DNA of 64,000 nucleotides from Aquibium sp. ELW1220 (GCF_030398385.1 NZ_JAOAOQ010000027.1:21202-85201); one strand, 5' to 3'; counted from the first letter of the stretch, positions 17,017 to 26,750 are shown. A program made the numbers and translations. The notes: generated by a model from the letters alone, not told the origin.

Positions 17017-18389
17017 CAGTACTTCTCCCGGTATTTGCGCACGGTGCGCAGTGCAATCAGGTTGAGGCCGAGGGTGATGATGAACAGCATCAACCCGAGT
17101 GCGAAGGCGGCGAGCGTCTTCGGATTGTCGAACTCGCTGTCGCCGATCAGCAGCGTCACGATCTGCACGGTCACCGTCGTCACCGAGTCGAAGGGATTGA
17201 GCGTCATCTTGGCGATGAGACCGGCGGCCATCACGACGATCATGGTCTCGCCGACGGCACGGCTGAGCGCCAGCAGAACGCCGCCGACGATGCCCGGCAG
17301 AGCGGCCGGCAGCAGCACCTTGCGGATGGTCTCGCCCTTGGTGGCGCCGAGGGCATAGGAGCCGTCGCGCATCGCCCGCGGCACCGCGGCGAAGGCGTCG
17401 TCGGAAAGCGAGGAGATGAAGGGAATGAGCATGACGCCCATGACACCGCCCGCGGCGAGCGCGCTGTTGGGCGCCGCGTCGATGCCGAGGCTCAGGCCAA
17501 GGGAGCGGATGGCGGGGGCGACCGTGAGCACGGCGAAGAAGCCGTAGACGATGGTCGGGATGCCGGCGAGGATTTCGAGCAGCGGCTTGACGGCGGCGCG
17601 GAAGCGATGGTCGGCATACTCGGTCAGGTAGATCGCCGAGAGGATGCCGGTCGGCACCGCCACCGCCATGGCGAGCGCCGAGATGACGAGGGTGCCGAAC
17701 AGCACCGGGATCATGCCGAAGGCGCCCTGCCCGGCCACCTGGTCGGCGCGGATGGCGATCTGGGGCTCCCAGCGAAGACCGAACAGGAACTCGGTGACTG
17801 GGACGCGGGCGAAGAACAGCAGCGCCTCGTAGACGAGCGAACCGACGATGCCCGCCGTGGTCAGGATGGCGACCAGCGACGAGAACATCATGAACCAGGT
17901 GACCGACCGCTCGACGCTGTGGCGCGCGCGGAACCTGTGTTCGATCGCCCGATAGCCGAGGAAGGCGCCGATCGCGACCAGGGCGGCGACGAGTGCCACC
18001 ATGGCCCAGGTCGCCAGTACTTCCAGAGACCGCAGGTGTTCGACCGCAGCCAGAACCTCGGCCGACGGCTCCTTGAAGATGGTGCCGGAGGCGACCTGAC
18101 GGATCTCGCTGATCAGCAGGTCCTGCTGCGGACCGCTCAGCTGGTCGGAGCCCGGGAAGGAGGCGATCACCAGGGCATCGACGATGCCGTTCTGGAACAG
18201 CAGCCAGATCAGGATGAAGACGAATGCGGGGACGCCGGTCCAGATGGCCGCGTTGAGGCCGTGGTAGATCGGCCGTGAATGAGACTTGGAGCCGCGCGCC
18301 GCATCACGCTTCTGGCGGGCGCGCCACGAACCGACGAATGCGGAAACCAGCGCGGCAAGCGCCATCAACCCGATCAGATAGCCCGCCAT
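17016..18389 (-). CDS. pstC: Phosphate ABC transporter permease PstC
   Basis: A 457-residue permease, longer than enteric PstC because of an N-terminal extension with extra hydrophobic segments (MAGYLIGLMALAALVSAFVG; AAIWTGVPAFVFILIWLLF). The C-terminal domain contains EILAGIPTIVYGFFAVLTVAP and the coupling helix ALGATKGETIRKVLLPAALP. It pairs with PstA. It lies downstream of pstS across a 77-base gap holding a strong hairpin, which probably lowers permease expression relative to the binding protein. Confidence 0.95.
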   Translation of the reverse strand: MAGYLIGLMALAALVSAFVGSWRARQKRDAARGSKSHSRPIYHGLNAAIWTGVPAFVFILIWLLFQNGIVDALVIASFPGSDQLSGPQQDLLISEIRQVASGTIFKEPSAEVLAAVEHLRSLEVLATWAMVALVAALVAIGAFLGYRAIEHRFRARHSVERSVTWFMMFSSLVAILTTAGIVGSLVYEALLFFARVPVTEFLFGLRWEPQIAIRADQVAGQGAFGMIPVLFGTLVISALAMAVAVPTGILSAIYLTEYADHRFRAAVKPLLEILAGIPTIVYGFFAVLTVAPAIRSLGLSLGIDAAPNSALAAGGVMGVMLIPFISSLSDDAFAAVPRAMRDGSYALGATKGETIRKVLLPAALPGIVGGVLLALSRAVGETMIVVMAAGLIAKMTLNPFDSVTTVTVQIVTLLIGDSEFDNPKTLAAFALGLMLFIITLGLNLIALRTVRKYREKY

Positions 18390-18425
18390 GATGTCCCCGC
18401 TACCCCAGCATTACGCAGATGCAAA

Positions 18426-18451
18426 CCGACCGCCCCGGTGGGGGCGGTCGG
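18426..18451 (-). terminator. Intercistronic hairpin between pstS and pstC
   Basis: CCGACCGCCCC (18426-18436) and GGGGCGGTCGG (18441-18451) form a perfect 11-base-pair stem with a four-base loop. On the transcribed (minus) strand it is followed only by TTTGC, so it is more likely a partial terminator or 3'-end protector of pstS mRNA than a full stop. Confidence 0.7.
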
Positions 18452-18466
18452 GTCTGTCGGTTCCGA

Positions 18467-19504
18467 TCAGGAGCCGAGCTTCTTGGCTTCGGCCACGGCC
18501 TGCTGAAGCTCCTTGAGCTTCGCTTCCGAGAGCGGGGTCAGGCCGCGCTCCGGGAGATAGCCGTCGGCGCCGAGAGCGCCATCCGACACGTATTCCATCA
18601 GGAAGTCGTTCATCCCGGGGATGACGTCGCGGTGCGCGTTCTTCACGTAGAAGAAGATCGGACGCGAGACCGGGTAGGAACCGTCGGCGATGGTGTCGAA
18701 GTCGGGCGCGACGCCGTTCACTTCGACGGCCTTCAGCTTGTCGGAATTCTCGTAGAGGAACGAGTAGCCGAAGATGCCGATGGCGTTCGGGTCGGACTCG
18801 AGGCGCTGCACGATCAGGTTGTCGTTCTCGCCGGCTTCGACGAACGGGCCGTCCTGGCGCATGCGCGAGCAGACCTCGTTCCACTTGTCGGCATTGGCCT
18901 TCTTGAGGTCGGCCATGCCCGGCAGGTCGGCGCAGCCGTCATGCATGACCAGCTCGACGAAGGCGTCGCGGGTGCCGGACGTGGGCGGAGGGCCGAAGGC
19001 GATGATGTCGAAGGCCGGCAGCGAGGCGTCGATGTCGGACCACTTCTTGTTCGGGTTGGCGACGAAGCCGCCATTGCCGTCCGGAAGCTCGGCGGCGAGC
19101 GCCTTGAAGATCTGCTCTTCGGTCAGGTCCATGTCGGGAGCCGAACGGGCATGAGCGATCGAGAGGCCGTCATAGCCGATGAGCGCCTCGGTGATGTCGG
19201 TCACGCCGTTGGCGGCGCAGAGTTCGACTTCCGAGGACTTGATGGCGCGCGAGGCGCCGGTGATGTCGGCGAAGTCGGGGCCGATGCCGCCGCAGAACGC
19301 CTTGAAGCCGCCGCCCGTGCCGGTGGACTCGACGACCGGAGCCGGCTTGCCGGACTTGTTGGCATACTCTTCGGCGGCTGCCTGGGAGTACGGGAAGACG
19401 GTCGACGAGCCGACGACCTTCACCTGGTCGCGCGCAGCGGCGATGCCGGCAGACGCGGTCAGGGCGATGGCCACGGCCGACGCCGAGACGAGAAATTTCT
19501 TCAT
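18467..19504 (-). CDS. pstS: Periplasmic phosphate-binding protein PstS
   Basis: A 345-residue protein with a Sec signal peptide (MKKFLVSASAVAIALTAS, cleavage near AAA/RDQ). The mature protein starts VKVVGSSTVFPYSQAAAEEY, the first phosphate-binding loop. Further ligand segments are STGTGGGFKAFCGG, ASRAIKSSE and PPTSGTRDAF. It captures phosphate in the periplasm for PstCAB. The ATG at 19502-19504 is the one giving a signal peptide. A Pho box lies 70-87 bases upstream, so it heads the phosphate-starvation operon pstSCAB-phoU-phoB. Confidence 0.96.
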   Translation of the reverse strand: MKKFLVSASAVAIALTASAGIAAARDQVKVVGSSTVFPYSQAAAEEYANKSGKPAPVVESTGTGGGFKAFCGGIGPDFADITGASRAIKSSEVELCAANGVTDITEALIGYDGLSIAHARSAPDMDLTEEQIFKALAAELPDGNGGFVANPNKKWSDIDASLPAFDIIAFGPPPTSGTRDAFVELVMHDGCADLPGMADLKKANADKWNEVCSRMRQDGPFVEAGENDNLIVQRLESDPNAIGIFGYSFLYENSDKLKAVEVNGVAPDFDTIADGSYPVSRPIFFYVKNAHRDVIPGMNDFLMEYVSDGALGADGYLPERGLTPLSEAKLKELQQAVAEAKKLGS

Positions 19505-19573
19505 TGGGCCTACTCCTCTTGGGAATTCCTGTGACGCCAAAGTCTGGTGTCGCGGCCCGATTAGACCCGCCAT

Positions 19574-19591
19574 GTTACAGTTCGATGACAC
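19574..19591 (-). promoter_or_regulatory. Pho box upstream of pstS
   Basis: Read on the minus strand, GTGTCAT-CGAA-CTGTAAC matches the Pho box layout of two 7-base direct repeats (CTGTCAT-like) separated by four bases. It sits 70 bases before the pstS ATG and is the expected PhoB binding site. Confidence 0.82.
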
Positions 19592-19759
19592 ATTTGTGTC
19601 GTGTCGATTAAGGTTCGCAGCGACTGCGCCGGGCGAGGTCTGCGGCATCGGCGATTCCTCTCCGCGAATCAGAAACTTGCCGCCTGCCGGACGAACCTGC
19701 GCGATGTCTCCGGCGCCGCGCGGAAAAAACGCTCGCCGCGCCGGGCCGATGGCGAAGGA

Positions 19760-22700
19760 TCAGGCGGTCGCCGCCTGCGCCTGTCGCGAATGCTCGACCC
19801 AGCGGCCGATCTTCTCGCGCAGGGTCCTCGGGCTGATCGGCTTGGACAGGTAGTCGTCCATGCCGGCTTCCAGGCACCGGTCGCGGTCGCCCTTCAGGGC
19901 ATGCGCGGTGACGCCGACGATGGGAATGCGCTCGCCCTCGCCTTCTTCCGCGCGAATGGCCTGCGTGGCCTCCAGCCCGCTCATCTGCGGCATGGACACG
20001 TCCATCAGGATCATCGACGGGCGCTGGCTGCGCCAGGTCTGAAGCGCCAGTTCGCCGTTGCCGACGATCTCGAAGGTAAAGCCGGTCTCGCCCAGGATCT
20101 GCGCGAAGACCAGCTGGTTCACCTCGTTGTCCTCGGCGACGAGAATGTCGAGATGGCTCGTCCAGCCGAGGGAATCGGGGTCGGGCTCGCTCACCGGCAG
20201 GAATGGAGACACCGTCCGCTCGGGAAGCCGGGCGATCTCGTGCGGCTCCGCGGCGACGGCCTCGCCCTTCTGCGTGACCGGGGCGGGCGGAGCGACGCCG
20301 CGCGCGATCCGCCGACGCTGGATCTCCGCCTGCAGCGCCTCGTGCAGCGCATTCGAGCGGACCGGCTTGATGATCTGCATGGCGATGCCGAGGTCGCGGT
20401 TCTGCTTGCCGCTCAGGGGCTGGTCGACCGAGGTGAGCATGATCACCGGCGTGTCGTCGATCATGGGCGTCTGGCGGATGCGCGCGGCGACGTCGGCACC
20501 GTTCATGCCCGGCATCTGGTAGTCGAGCACGACGCAATCGACCGCGAGTCCCAGGCGTGCGGTCTCGGCCAGCACCGCCAGCGCCTCACCCCCATTGCTG
20601 ACCGCGCAGGCATCGAAGCCCCAGGCCGACATCTGCTCCATGAGGATGGAACGGTTCACCGCATTGTCGTCCACGACGAGGATGCGGGCGCCCGTGACGT
20701 CCATCGGCGGCGTGCGCGGGGCTTCCAGCGCCGCCCCGACCGGGAGGTCGAGCTCGAACCAGAAGGTGGATCCCTTGCCCACCTGGCTCTCGACGCCGAT
20801 GCGCCCTCCCATCAGGGCGACCAGGCGCGACGTGATGGCCAGGCCGAGCCCGGTGCCTTCATGGCGGCGGGTCGAGCTGGAATCGACCTGGCTGAACTTC
20901 TCGAACACCTGCGCGATCATGTCCTCGGGGATGCCGATGCCGGTATCCTCGATCTCGACCCTGAGGCTCGCCGCTCCGTTCGCCACCGTCCCGGAGACGT
21001 CGACGAGCACATGACCGGTATCGGTGAACTTGACGGCGTTGCCGACGAGATTGGTGACGATCTGGCGCAGGCGTCCGACGTCGCCCACCACGACGGGTGG
21101 CAATGCGGGGTCGACCCGCACGACGAGTTCGAGGTCCTTCTCGTTGGCGCGCGTCGACATCAGCGTGGCGACGTCCTCGACCGATTCCGCGAGGTTGAAA
21201 GGCAACGGATCGAGCACGAGCTGGCCCGCATCGATCTTGGAGAAGTCGAGAATGTCGTTGATGATGGTCAGAAGCGCGTTGCCTGACTTCACGATGATGT
21301 CGGTGAAGGTCTTTTGCTTCACGTCCAGCTGGGTCCGCGCCAGGAGTTCGGCCATGCCGAGGACACCGTTCATCGGCGTGCGGATCTCGTGGCTCATGTT
21401 GGCGAGGAATTCCGACTTGGCGCGGTCCGCCAGCACGGCACGCTGCTCGGCGCGCCGCAGCTCGTCCTCGCGATGCTTCAACTCCGTGATGTCGACACGG
21501 ACGCCGACGAAATAGCCGTCGCTGGTCCGTTCGTCATAGACCTGCAGCCAGGTGCCGTCGGCGTTCTGCTGTTCCCGCACGGCATGCGTATCGTGATAGC
21601 GGCGCAGGCAGGTCTCGACCCAGCCGCGCGGATCGTCGGTATGGAGCCGTTCCATCTCCGGCTCGTTGGGGAAGCGGAAATAGCCGGCCGCATGGCCAGC
21701 CTCCAGGACGTCCCGCAAATGAACTCCGGGCACGAGCAGATGCGCGATCTTCGGCAGTCGGCTGACGATATGCTCGTTGCACAGCACGAACCGGTCCTTG
21801 TCGTCATAGATGACGACCCCGGCCGGAAGCGTCTTGAGGACATGCGCGAGCCGGCGCCTTGCCTCCTCCGCTTCCTGCTCGCGCCGACGGATGTCTGTGA
21901 TGTCGAAGAGGAACCCGGACACGAAGCGCTTGCCGCCGTCGATGGTGACGAGCTGCTTGCGCAGGATGCGGAACCGGCCGTCGCCGTGTCGGCTGGGGTC
22001 GTCTTCCACCTCTATTGGGACGCCGGTTTCGAGGATCTGTCTCTCATCCGCCTCGGCCGGAATGGCCCAGCGGACATCGAAGACCTCCTTCGACCGCTTG
22101 CCGAGCAACGTCCTGGCCTCTTCTCCGACGAGACGGGCAAAGGCTTCGTTGACGAAGACGTAGCGCAGCTCGGTGTCCTTGACGAAAACCGGATCGCTGA
22201 CGGCATTGAGCGCCGCCTCGACCAGTCCGGCCCGCTCGAGAGCACTTTCGAGCTCTGCCTCGCGCTGCTTCAGCGGCGTGATGTCGTAGTGGACGAGAAA
22301 CGTCTTGCCGGCCGACAATGGCGTGATCGAGTAGACCAGCGTCGATCCGTCGGCGCGATTGATCTCGCCTGTGACGATCCGACCAGACTTCATGCCGGCG
22401 ATGCGCTCGTCGAAATAGGCGTCCTGCTGGTCGCGGGGAACGGCATAGAGGGCCCGCACCGAATCCAGGTCGAAGACCTTGCGCAGCGGCGTGCCGACCG
22501 GCACCGCTTGCTCGTCGATGCGCCAGAGGTCGCGGAAGGCACAATTTACCGATTCAATCCGCAGTTCCGGATCGAGGAGCATCACGCCCATGTTCATGGC
22601 ATCGAGCGCAGTCTTGAAGTCGCCGACCACGCCCTGCATCGCAGCGTTGGCACGGGCGAGTTCGTCCTCGCGCTGCTTCGCCGCCGTGATGTCGTTGCAG

Positions 22701-23632
22701 ATGCCGATGCGGCCACCTCCCATGGTCGCGTATTCGCGATGGAGGATCCAGCGGCCGTCGGCGAAGCGCAGGATCATCGGTTCCGGCGCGTCGCCAGCGC
22801 GGTTGCGCAGGAAGGCCTGCAGCCACTCCGCCGGGGTATCGCCGCCGAGATCGAAGATGCCCCTCTCCAGCCCTGCGCGGAGAAAATCGGCGACATGGAT
22901 GCCGGGACGAACGACATCGGAGAGGCCGTCATAGAGCGTCAGCAGCGCCTCGTTGTAGAGCACGATCCGGTTGTCGGTGTCGTATATGGCGACCGCATCC
23001 TGGATCACGTTCATCGCCGCGCGAAGCGTCTCGGCGTCGGTGCTGGCCGAACGGGCCGACGCCACGGGCCGGAGTGGCTCCTCTTCTTCGTCCCGCAAGC
23101 GCTGCGTTGCGGCGTCGATCAGCGCGGTGACGTCGCGCGAGGCGCCACGGTAGCCGCGGAAAGTCCCGCTCTCGTCGAGGATCGGCACGCCGGAAACCGA
23201 GATCCAGCGGCAGCCCGCGTTCCCCGCCGGCAGTTCCAGCAGGAAGTCGCGGAAGGGCTTTTGCTCCGCGATCAGCGCCAGATGGGCCGCGACCCGCGGA
23301 TCGTCGAGCGCCTTGCGGGAAAACCCCTGCATGGCCGATCGACCGATGATCTCCGAGCGCGACAGACCGGTAAAGTCCGCACAGCGGTCGCTGACCCAGG
23401 ACCAGCGATGGAATTCGTCCGTCTCCCACAGCCAGTCGGCCGACAGTTCGAGGAGGGTCGCGAAACCGTGCGCCCCGAACTGCGCGTCGATCTCGCGGAA
23501 GACGCCGGCCGCTCCTGCCGCAGGGGTCGACGAAGGCCAGGCACCTGCCGCGATCCGCGGCATGTCCGGCGAAGCCCTGCCATTGACACCTTCCACCCGC
23601 AATCCCCCGACAGCGTACGTGAGGACAGTCAT
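19760..23632 (-). CDS. Five-PAS hybrid sensor histidine kinase with two receiver domains
   Basis: A 1290-residue protein without clear membrane segments. About five PAS domains fill residues 55-735, each with the N-I/V-x-D...N-x-A pattern (for example SADWLWETDEFHRWSWVSD, AVAIYDTDNRIVLYNEALL). HisKA follows with H748 in NMSHEIRTPMNG, then HATPase_c (NLVGNAVKFTD, DTGIGI, GTGLGLAI). Receiver 1 has D1037 (VVLDYQMPGMNG) and receiver 2 has D1211 (ILMDVSMPQMSG). No Hpt domain is attached, so a separate phosphotransfer protein is expected. It lies on the same strand just upstream of pstS, where phoR stands in several rhizobia, but it is not PhoR-like. Ligand and output are unknown. Confidence 0.9.
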   Translation of the reverse strand: MTVLTYAVGGLRVEGVNGRASPDMPRIAAGAWPSSTPAAGAAGVFREIDAQFGAHGFATLLELSADWLWETDEFHRWSWVSDRCADFTGLSRSEIIGRSAMQGFSRKALDDPRVAAHLALIAEQKPFRDFLLELPAGNAGCRWISVSGVPILDESGTFRGYRGASRDVTALIDAATQRLRDEEEEPLRPVASARSASTDAETLRAAMNVIQDAVAIYDTDNRIVLYNEALLTLYDGLSDVVRPGIHVADFLRAGLERGIFDLGGDTPAEWLQAFLRNRAGDAPEPMILRFADGRWILHREYATMGGGRIGICNDITAAKQREDELARANAAMQGVVGDFKTALDAMNMGVMLLDPELRIESVNCAFRDLWRIDEQAVPVGTPLRKVFDLDSVRALYAVPRDQQDAYFDERIAGMKSGRIVTGEINRADGSTLVYSITPLSAGKTFLVHYDITPLKQREAELESALERAGLVEAALNAVSDPVFVKDTELRYVFVNEAFARLVGEEARTLLGKRSKEVFDVRWAIPAEADERQILETGVPIEVEDDPSRHGDGRFRILRKQLVTIDGGKRFVSGFLFDITDIRRREQEAEEARRRLAHVLKTLPAGVVIYDDKDRFVLCNEHIVSRLPKIAHLLVPGVHLRDVLEAGHAAGYFRFPNEPEMERLHTDDPRGWVETCLRRYHDTHAVREQQNADGTWLQVYDERTSDGYFVGVRVDITELKHREDELRRAEQRAVLADRAKSEFLANMSHEIRTPMNGVLGMAELLARTQLDVKQKTFTDIIVKSGNALLTIINDILDFSKIDAGQLVLDPLPFNLAESVEDVATLMSTRANEKDLELVVRVDPALPPVVVGDVGRLRQIVTNLVGNAVKFTDTGHVLVDVSGTVANGAASLRVEIEDTGIGIPEDMIAQVFEKFSQVDSSSTRRHEGTGLGLAITSRLVALMGGRIGVESQVGKGSTFWFELDLPVGAALEAPRTPPMDVTGARILVVDDNAVNRSILMEQMSAWGFDACAVSNGGEALAVLAETARLGLAVDCVVLDYQMPGMNGADVAARIRQTPMIDDTPVIMLTSVDQPLSGKQNRDLGIAMQIIKPVRSNALHEALQAEIQRRRIARGVAPPAPVTQKGEAVAAEPHEIARLPERTVSPFLPVSEPDPDSLGWTSHLDILVAEDNEVNQLVFAQILGETGFTFEIVGNGELALQTWRSQRPSMILMDVSMPQMSGLEATQAIRAEEGEGERIPIVGVTAHALKGDRDRCLEAGMDDYLSKPISPRTLREKIGRWVEHSRQAQAATA

Positions 23633-23702
23633 GCCGCAGAAGTTTTAAGGATTGACTAACCATTCGCGGACCAACGGTCCGCGAATGGCATGACGGCGTC
23701 GA

Positions 23703-25301
23703 TCAGAACGCGTTGACGTCGAAACGCAGCGGCTTGGCCGAATCGATCTTGGGATTGGCGCGCAGCTCGGCCAGCACGTCCTGCGGGAACGGCTCGTCGA
23801 GATAGAGCAGCGCGATGGCATCGCCGCCCGGCCGGTCGCGACCGAGCTGGAAGTTGGCGATGTTGACGCCGTTGCCGCCGCAGATCGAGCCGAGCAGGCC
23901 GATGATGCCCGGCGCGTCGGCATTGGTGGTGTAGAGCATGTGCTGGCCAACCTCGGCGTCGAGATTGATGCCCTTGATCTGGATGAAGCGCGGCTTGCCG
24001 TCCGAGAAGCAGGTGCCGGCGATCGAGCGCGTCATGTGCTCGGTCTTCACCGTGAGCTTGATGTAGCCGTCGAACACGCCCGACTTGTCGCGGCGGACCT
24101 CCGACAGGATGATGCCGCGCTCCTTCACCATGATCGGCGCCGACACCATGTTGACGTCGGAGACCTGCGGCCGGATCAGGCCGGCGAGTGCAGCACTCGT
24201 CAGCGCCCTGGTGTTCATCGTCGCGGTGGCACCGTCGAACAGGATCTCGACCTCCTTGATCGGATCGTCCGTGACCTGGCCGACGAAGGCGCCGAGCACC
24301 TCGGCCAGCTTGACGAAGGGCTTGAGCCGCGGCGCTTCCTCGGCGGTGATCGAGGGCATGTTGATGGCGTTCGATACGGCGCCCTTGATCAGGTAGTCCG
24401 CCATCTGCTCGGCCACCTGCAGCGCCACGTTCTCCTGCGCTTCCGACGTGGAGGCGCCGAGATGCGGCGTGCAGACGACGTTGGGCATGTCGAACAGCGC
24501 GTTCTGCGTGGCCGGCTCGACCTCGAAGACGTCGATGCCTGCGCCGGCGACCTTGCCCGACTTCAGCGCCTCGACGAGGTCGGCCTCGACGATCAGCCCG
24601 CCGCGGGCGCAGTTGATGATGCGCACGCCGTCCTTCATCTTCGCGATGGCGGCCTTGTTGATGATGTTGCGCGTCTTGTCGGTCAGCGGCGTGTGCAGCG
24701 TGATGAAGTCGGCGCGGGCGAAGAGCTCGTCGAGTTCCACCTTCTCGATGCCGAGTTCGGAGGCGCGGCTCTCCGACAGGAACGGATCGAAGCCGACGAC
24801 GTGCATCTTCAGACCGATGCCGCGGGTGGCCACGATCGAGCCGATGTTGCCGCAGCCGATCACGCCCAGCGTCTTGCCGGTGATCTCGACGCCCATGAAC
24901 TTGTTCTTCTCCCACTTGCCGGCGTGGGTAGAGGCGTTGGCCTCCGGTATCTGGCGGGCGACGGCGAACATCAGCGCCACCGCGTGCTCGGCGGTGGTGA
25001 TGGAGTTGCCGAAGGGCGTGTTCATCACGATGATGCCCTTGCGCGACGCGGCCGGGATGTCGACGTTGTCGACGCCGATGCCGGCCCGGCCGATCACCTT
25101 GAGGTTCTCGGCCGCCGCGATCAGCTTCTCGGTGACCTTGGTGGCCGAGCGGATGGCCAGACCGTCATACTGGCCGATGATCTCGGCGAGCTTGTCCTTG
25201 TCCTTGCCGATCTCCGGCAGGTAGTCGACCTCCACGCCGCGATCCTTGAAGATCTGCACGGCGGTGGTGGAAAGGGCGTCGGAAACGAGAACGCGGGGCA
25301 T
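23703..25301 (-). CDS. serA: D-3-phosphoglycerate dehydrogenase
   Basis: A 532-residue enzyme that oxidises 3-phosphoglycerate to 3-phosphohydroxypyruvate, the first step of serine synthesis. Residues 1-95 and 285-310 form the substrate domain. The NAD fold has VIGCGNIG at 147-154, INCARGGLIVE supplies the catalytic Arg and TPHLGAST the catalytic His. A long C-terminal part carries an intervening domain and an ACT domain (LYTTNADAPGIIGLLGSICG), as in the type I (about 530-residue) enzymes. The start at 25301 matches the family N-terminus (MPRVLVSDALS). serC lies upstream on the same strand, 192 bases away across a repeat element. Confidence 0.97.
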   Translation of the reverse strand: MPRVLVSDALSTTAVQIFKDRGVEVDYLPEIGKDKDKLAEIIGQYDGLAIRSATKVTEKLIAAAENLKVIGRAGIGVDNVDIPAASRKGIIVMNTPFGNSITTAEHAVALMFAVARQIPEANASTHAGKWEKNKFMGVEITGKTLGVIGCGNIGSIVATRGIGLKMHVVGFDPFLSESRASELGIEKVELDELFARADFITLHTPLTDKTRNIINKAAIAKMKDGVRIINCARGGLIVEADLVEALKSGKVAGAGIDVFEVEPATQNALFDMPNVVCTPHLGASTSEAQENVALQVAEQMADYLIKGAVSNAINMPSITAEEAPRLKPFVKLAEVLGAFVGQVTDDPIKEVEILFDGATATMNTRALTSAALAGLIRPQVSDVNMVSAPIMVKERGIILSEVRRDKSGVFDGYIKLTVKTEHMTRSIAGTCFSDGKPRFIQIKGINLDAEVGQHMLYTTNADAPGIIGLLGSICGGNGVNIANFQLGRDRPGGDAIALLYLDEPFPQDVLAELRANPKIDSAKPLRFDVNAF

Positions 25302-25330
25302 GGGTGTTGTCCTTCGGAAGTTTGCTTCCC

Positions 25331-25484
25331 CCTCCCCCTTGCGGGGAGGGTGTCGGCGGAGCCGACGGGTGGGGTGGTCATGCTTGGCTGGCGGATGCGG
25401 GAGGGCGACCTGGACCTGCCCGGTCCAGCGCGTCGCCGCCACCCCCACACGGCCATTCGGGCGATCCTCCCCGCAAGGGGGAGG
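25331..25484. repeat. Palindromic intergenic repeat element between serC and serA
   Basis: A 154-base element bounded by inverted copies of one 19-base sequence: CCTCCCCCTTGCGGGGAGG (25331-25349) and its exact reverse complement CCTCCCCGCAAGGGGGAGG (25466-25484). Each arm is itself a hairpin with a 7-base-pair stem. The interior also holds GTCGGCGGAGCCGAC. It resembles the palindromic intergenic repeats scattered through rhizobial genomes and could act on serC-serA read-through. Confidence 0.82.
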
Positions 25485-25493
25485 GCAAGGGGC

Positions 25494-26666
25494 TCAGGCC
25501 GCAGCCTTGAGCGCGGCCTTCTGCGTGGCGAAGGCCCAGTCGAGCCAGGGCAGCAGCGCCTCGAGGTCGGCGGTCTCGACGGTCGCGCCGGCCCAGATGC
25601 GCAGGCCAGGAGGCGCGTCGCGATAGGCGCCGATGTCGTAGGCGGCACCCTCCTTCTCGAGCAGGGCTGCGAGGTTCTTGGCGAAGACCGCCTGCGCGTC
25701 GCCGTCGAGAGCTGCGATGTCGGGATCGACGATCGTCAGGCAGACCGAGGTGTTGGACCGCGTCGCCGGGTCGACGGCGAGGTGGCCGAGCCAGGACGAG
25801 GCCGAGACGAAGCGGTCGAGCACGGCGAAATTGGCGTCGGCGCGGGCGACGAGCCCGTCGAGCCCGCCCACCGACTTCGCCCATTCGAGCGCGTCGATGT
25901 AGTCCTCCACGCAGAGCATCGAGGGCGTATTGATGGTCTCGCCCTTGAAGATGCCCTCGATCAGCTTGCCGCCCGAGGTGAGGCGGAAGATCTTGGGCAG
26001 CGGCCAGGCCGGCTTGTAGGTTTCCAGCCGCTCGACGGCGCGGGGGCTGAGGATCAGCATGCCGTGCGCGCCCTCGCCGCCCAGCACCTTCTGCCAGGAG
26101 AAAGTGACGACGTCGAGCTTCGAAAAATCGAGCCGCTGCGCGAAGGCCGCCGAGGTGGCGTCGCAGATCGTCAGGCCCTTCCGGTCGGCGGGGATGAAGT
26201 CGCCGTTCGGCACGCGCACGCCGGACGTGGTGCCGTTCCAGGTGAAGACAACGTCGCGATCGAAATCGATGCTCGCGAGGTCGGGCAGCTCGCCGTAGGC
26301 CGCCTCGATGGTGCGGGCGTCCTTGAGCTTCAGCTGCTTGACGACGTCGGTGACCCAGCCCGCGCCGAAGCTCTCCCAGGCGACCATGTCGACGCCGCGC
26401 TCGCCGAGCAGCGACCACATCGCCATCTCGACAGCACCGGTGTCGGAGGCCGGAACGATGCCGATGCGGTAGTCGGCGGGAACGTTCAGCATTTCACGCG
26501 TGAGGTCGATGGCGCGCTCGAGGCGGGCCTTGCCGACCTTGGCGCGGTGGGAGCGGCCGAGCGGTGCATTGGCGAGCGCCTCGGGCGACCAGCCGGGACG
26601 TTTCGCGCAGGGACCGGATGAAAAATTGGGGGATGCCGGACGCAGTCCGGGCTTGGAGATCGTCAT
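25494..26666 (-). CDS. serC: Phosphoserine aminotransferase
   Basis: A 390-residue class V aminotransferase that converts 3-phosphohydroxypyruvate and glutamate to phosphoserine. The pyridoxal-phosphate Lys lies in [15 protein letters not shown]. The N-terminus [19 protein letters not shown] and [18 protein letters not shown] fit the alphaproteobacterial SerC type, longer than enteric SerC (about 360 residues). It precedes serA on the same strand. The leader upstream contains a strong nested hairpin. Confidence 0.96.
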   Translation of the reverse strand: MTISKPGLRPASPNFSSGPCAKRPGWSPEALANAPLGRSHRAKVGKARLERAIDLTREMLNVPADYRIGIVPASDTGAVEMAMWSLLGERGVDMVAWESFGAGWVTDVVKQLKLKDARTIEAAYGELPDLASIDFDRDVVFTWNGTTSGVRVPNGDFIPADRKGLTICDATSAAFAQRLDFSKLDVVTFSWQKVLGGEGAHGMLILSPRAVERLETYKPAWPLPKIFRLTSGGKLIEGIFKGETINTPSMLCVEDYIDALEWAKSVGGLDGLVARADANFAVLDRFVSASSWLGHLAVDPATRSNTSVCLTIVDPDIAALDGDAQAVFAKNLAALLEKEGAAYDIGAYRDAPPGLRIWAGATVETADLEALLPWLDWAFATQKAALKAAA

Positions 26667-26750
26667 CGTGGTCTATCCTTCCAGATAGTAAGCCCGCTCG
26701 TTGGGGAGGGGTGGCCCACGGACGGCGATAGTCCCTTCGCCCCCGTGGCG
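26667..26750 (-). ncRNA. Candidate structured serC leader RNA
   Basis: On the serC strand, an outer stem CCACGG/CCGTGG (26743-26748 with 26716-26721) encloses an inner stem GGCGA/TCGCC (26737-26741 with 26724-26728). A C-rich single strand and the ribosome binding region before the serC ATG follow. A conserved serC leader motif is known from Rhizobiales; I cannot confirm the match here without a covariance search. Its known function is only that of a presumed cis-regulator. Confidence 0.45.

Noticed and set aside
23940..26621. Very long open frames antisense to serA and serC, and similar ones opposite many other genes
   Set aside because: High GC makes stop codons rare in shadow frames; they are Arg/Ala/Gly-rich with no family resemblance, and the opposite strand carries clear enzymes.
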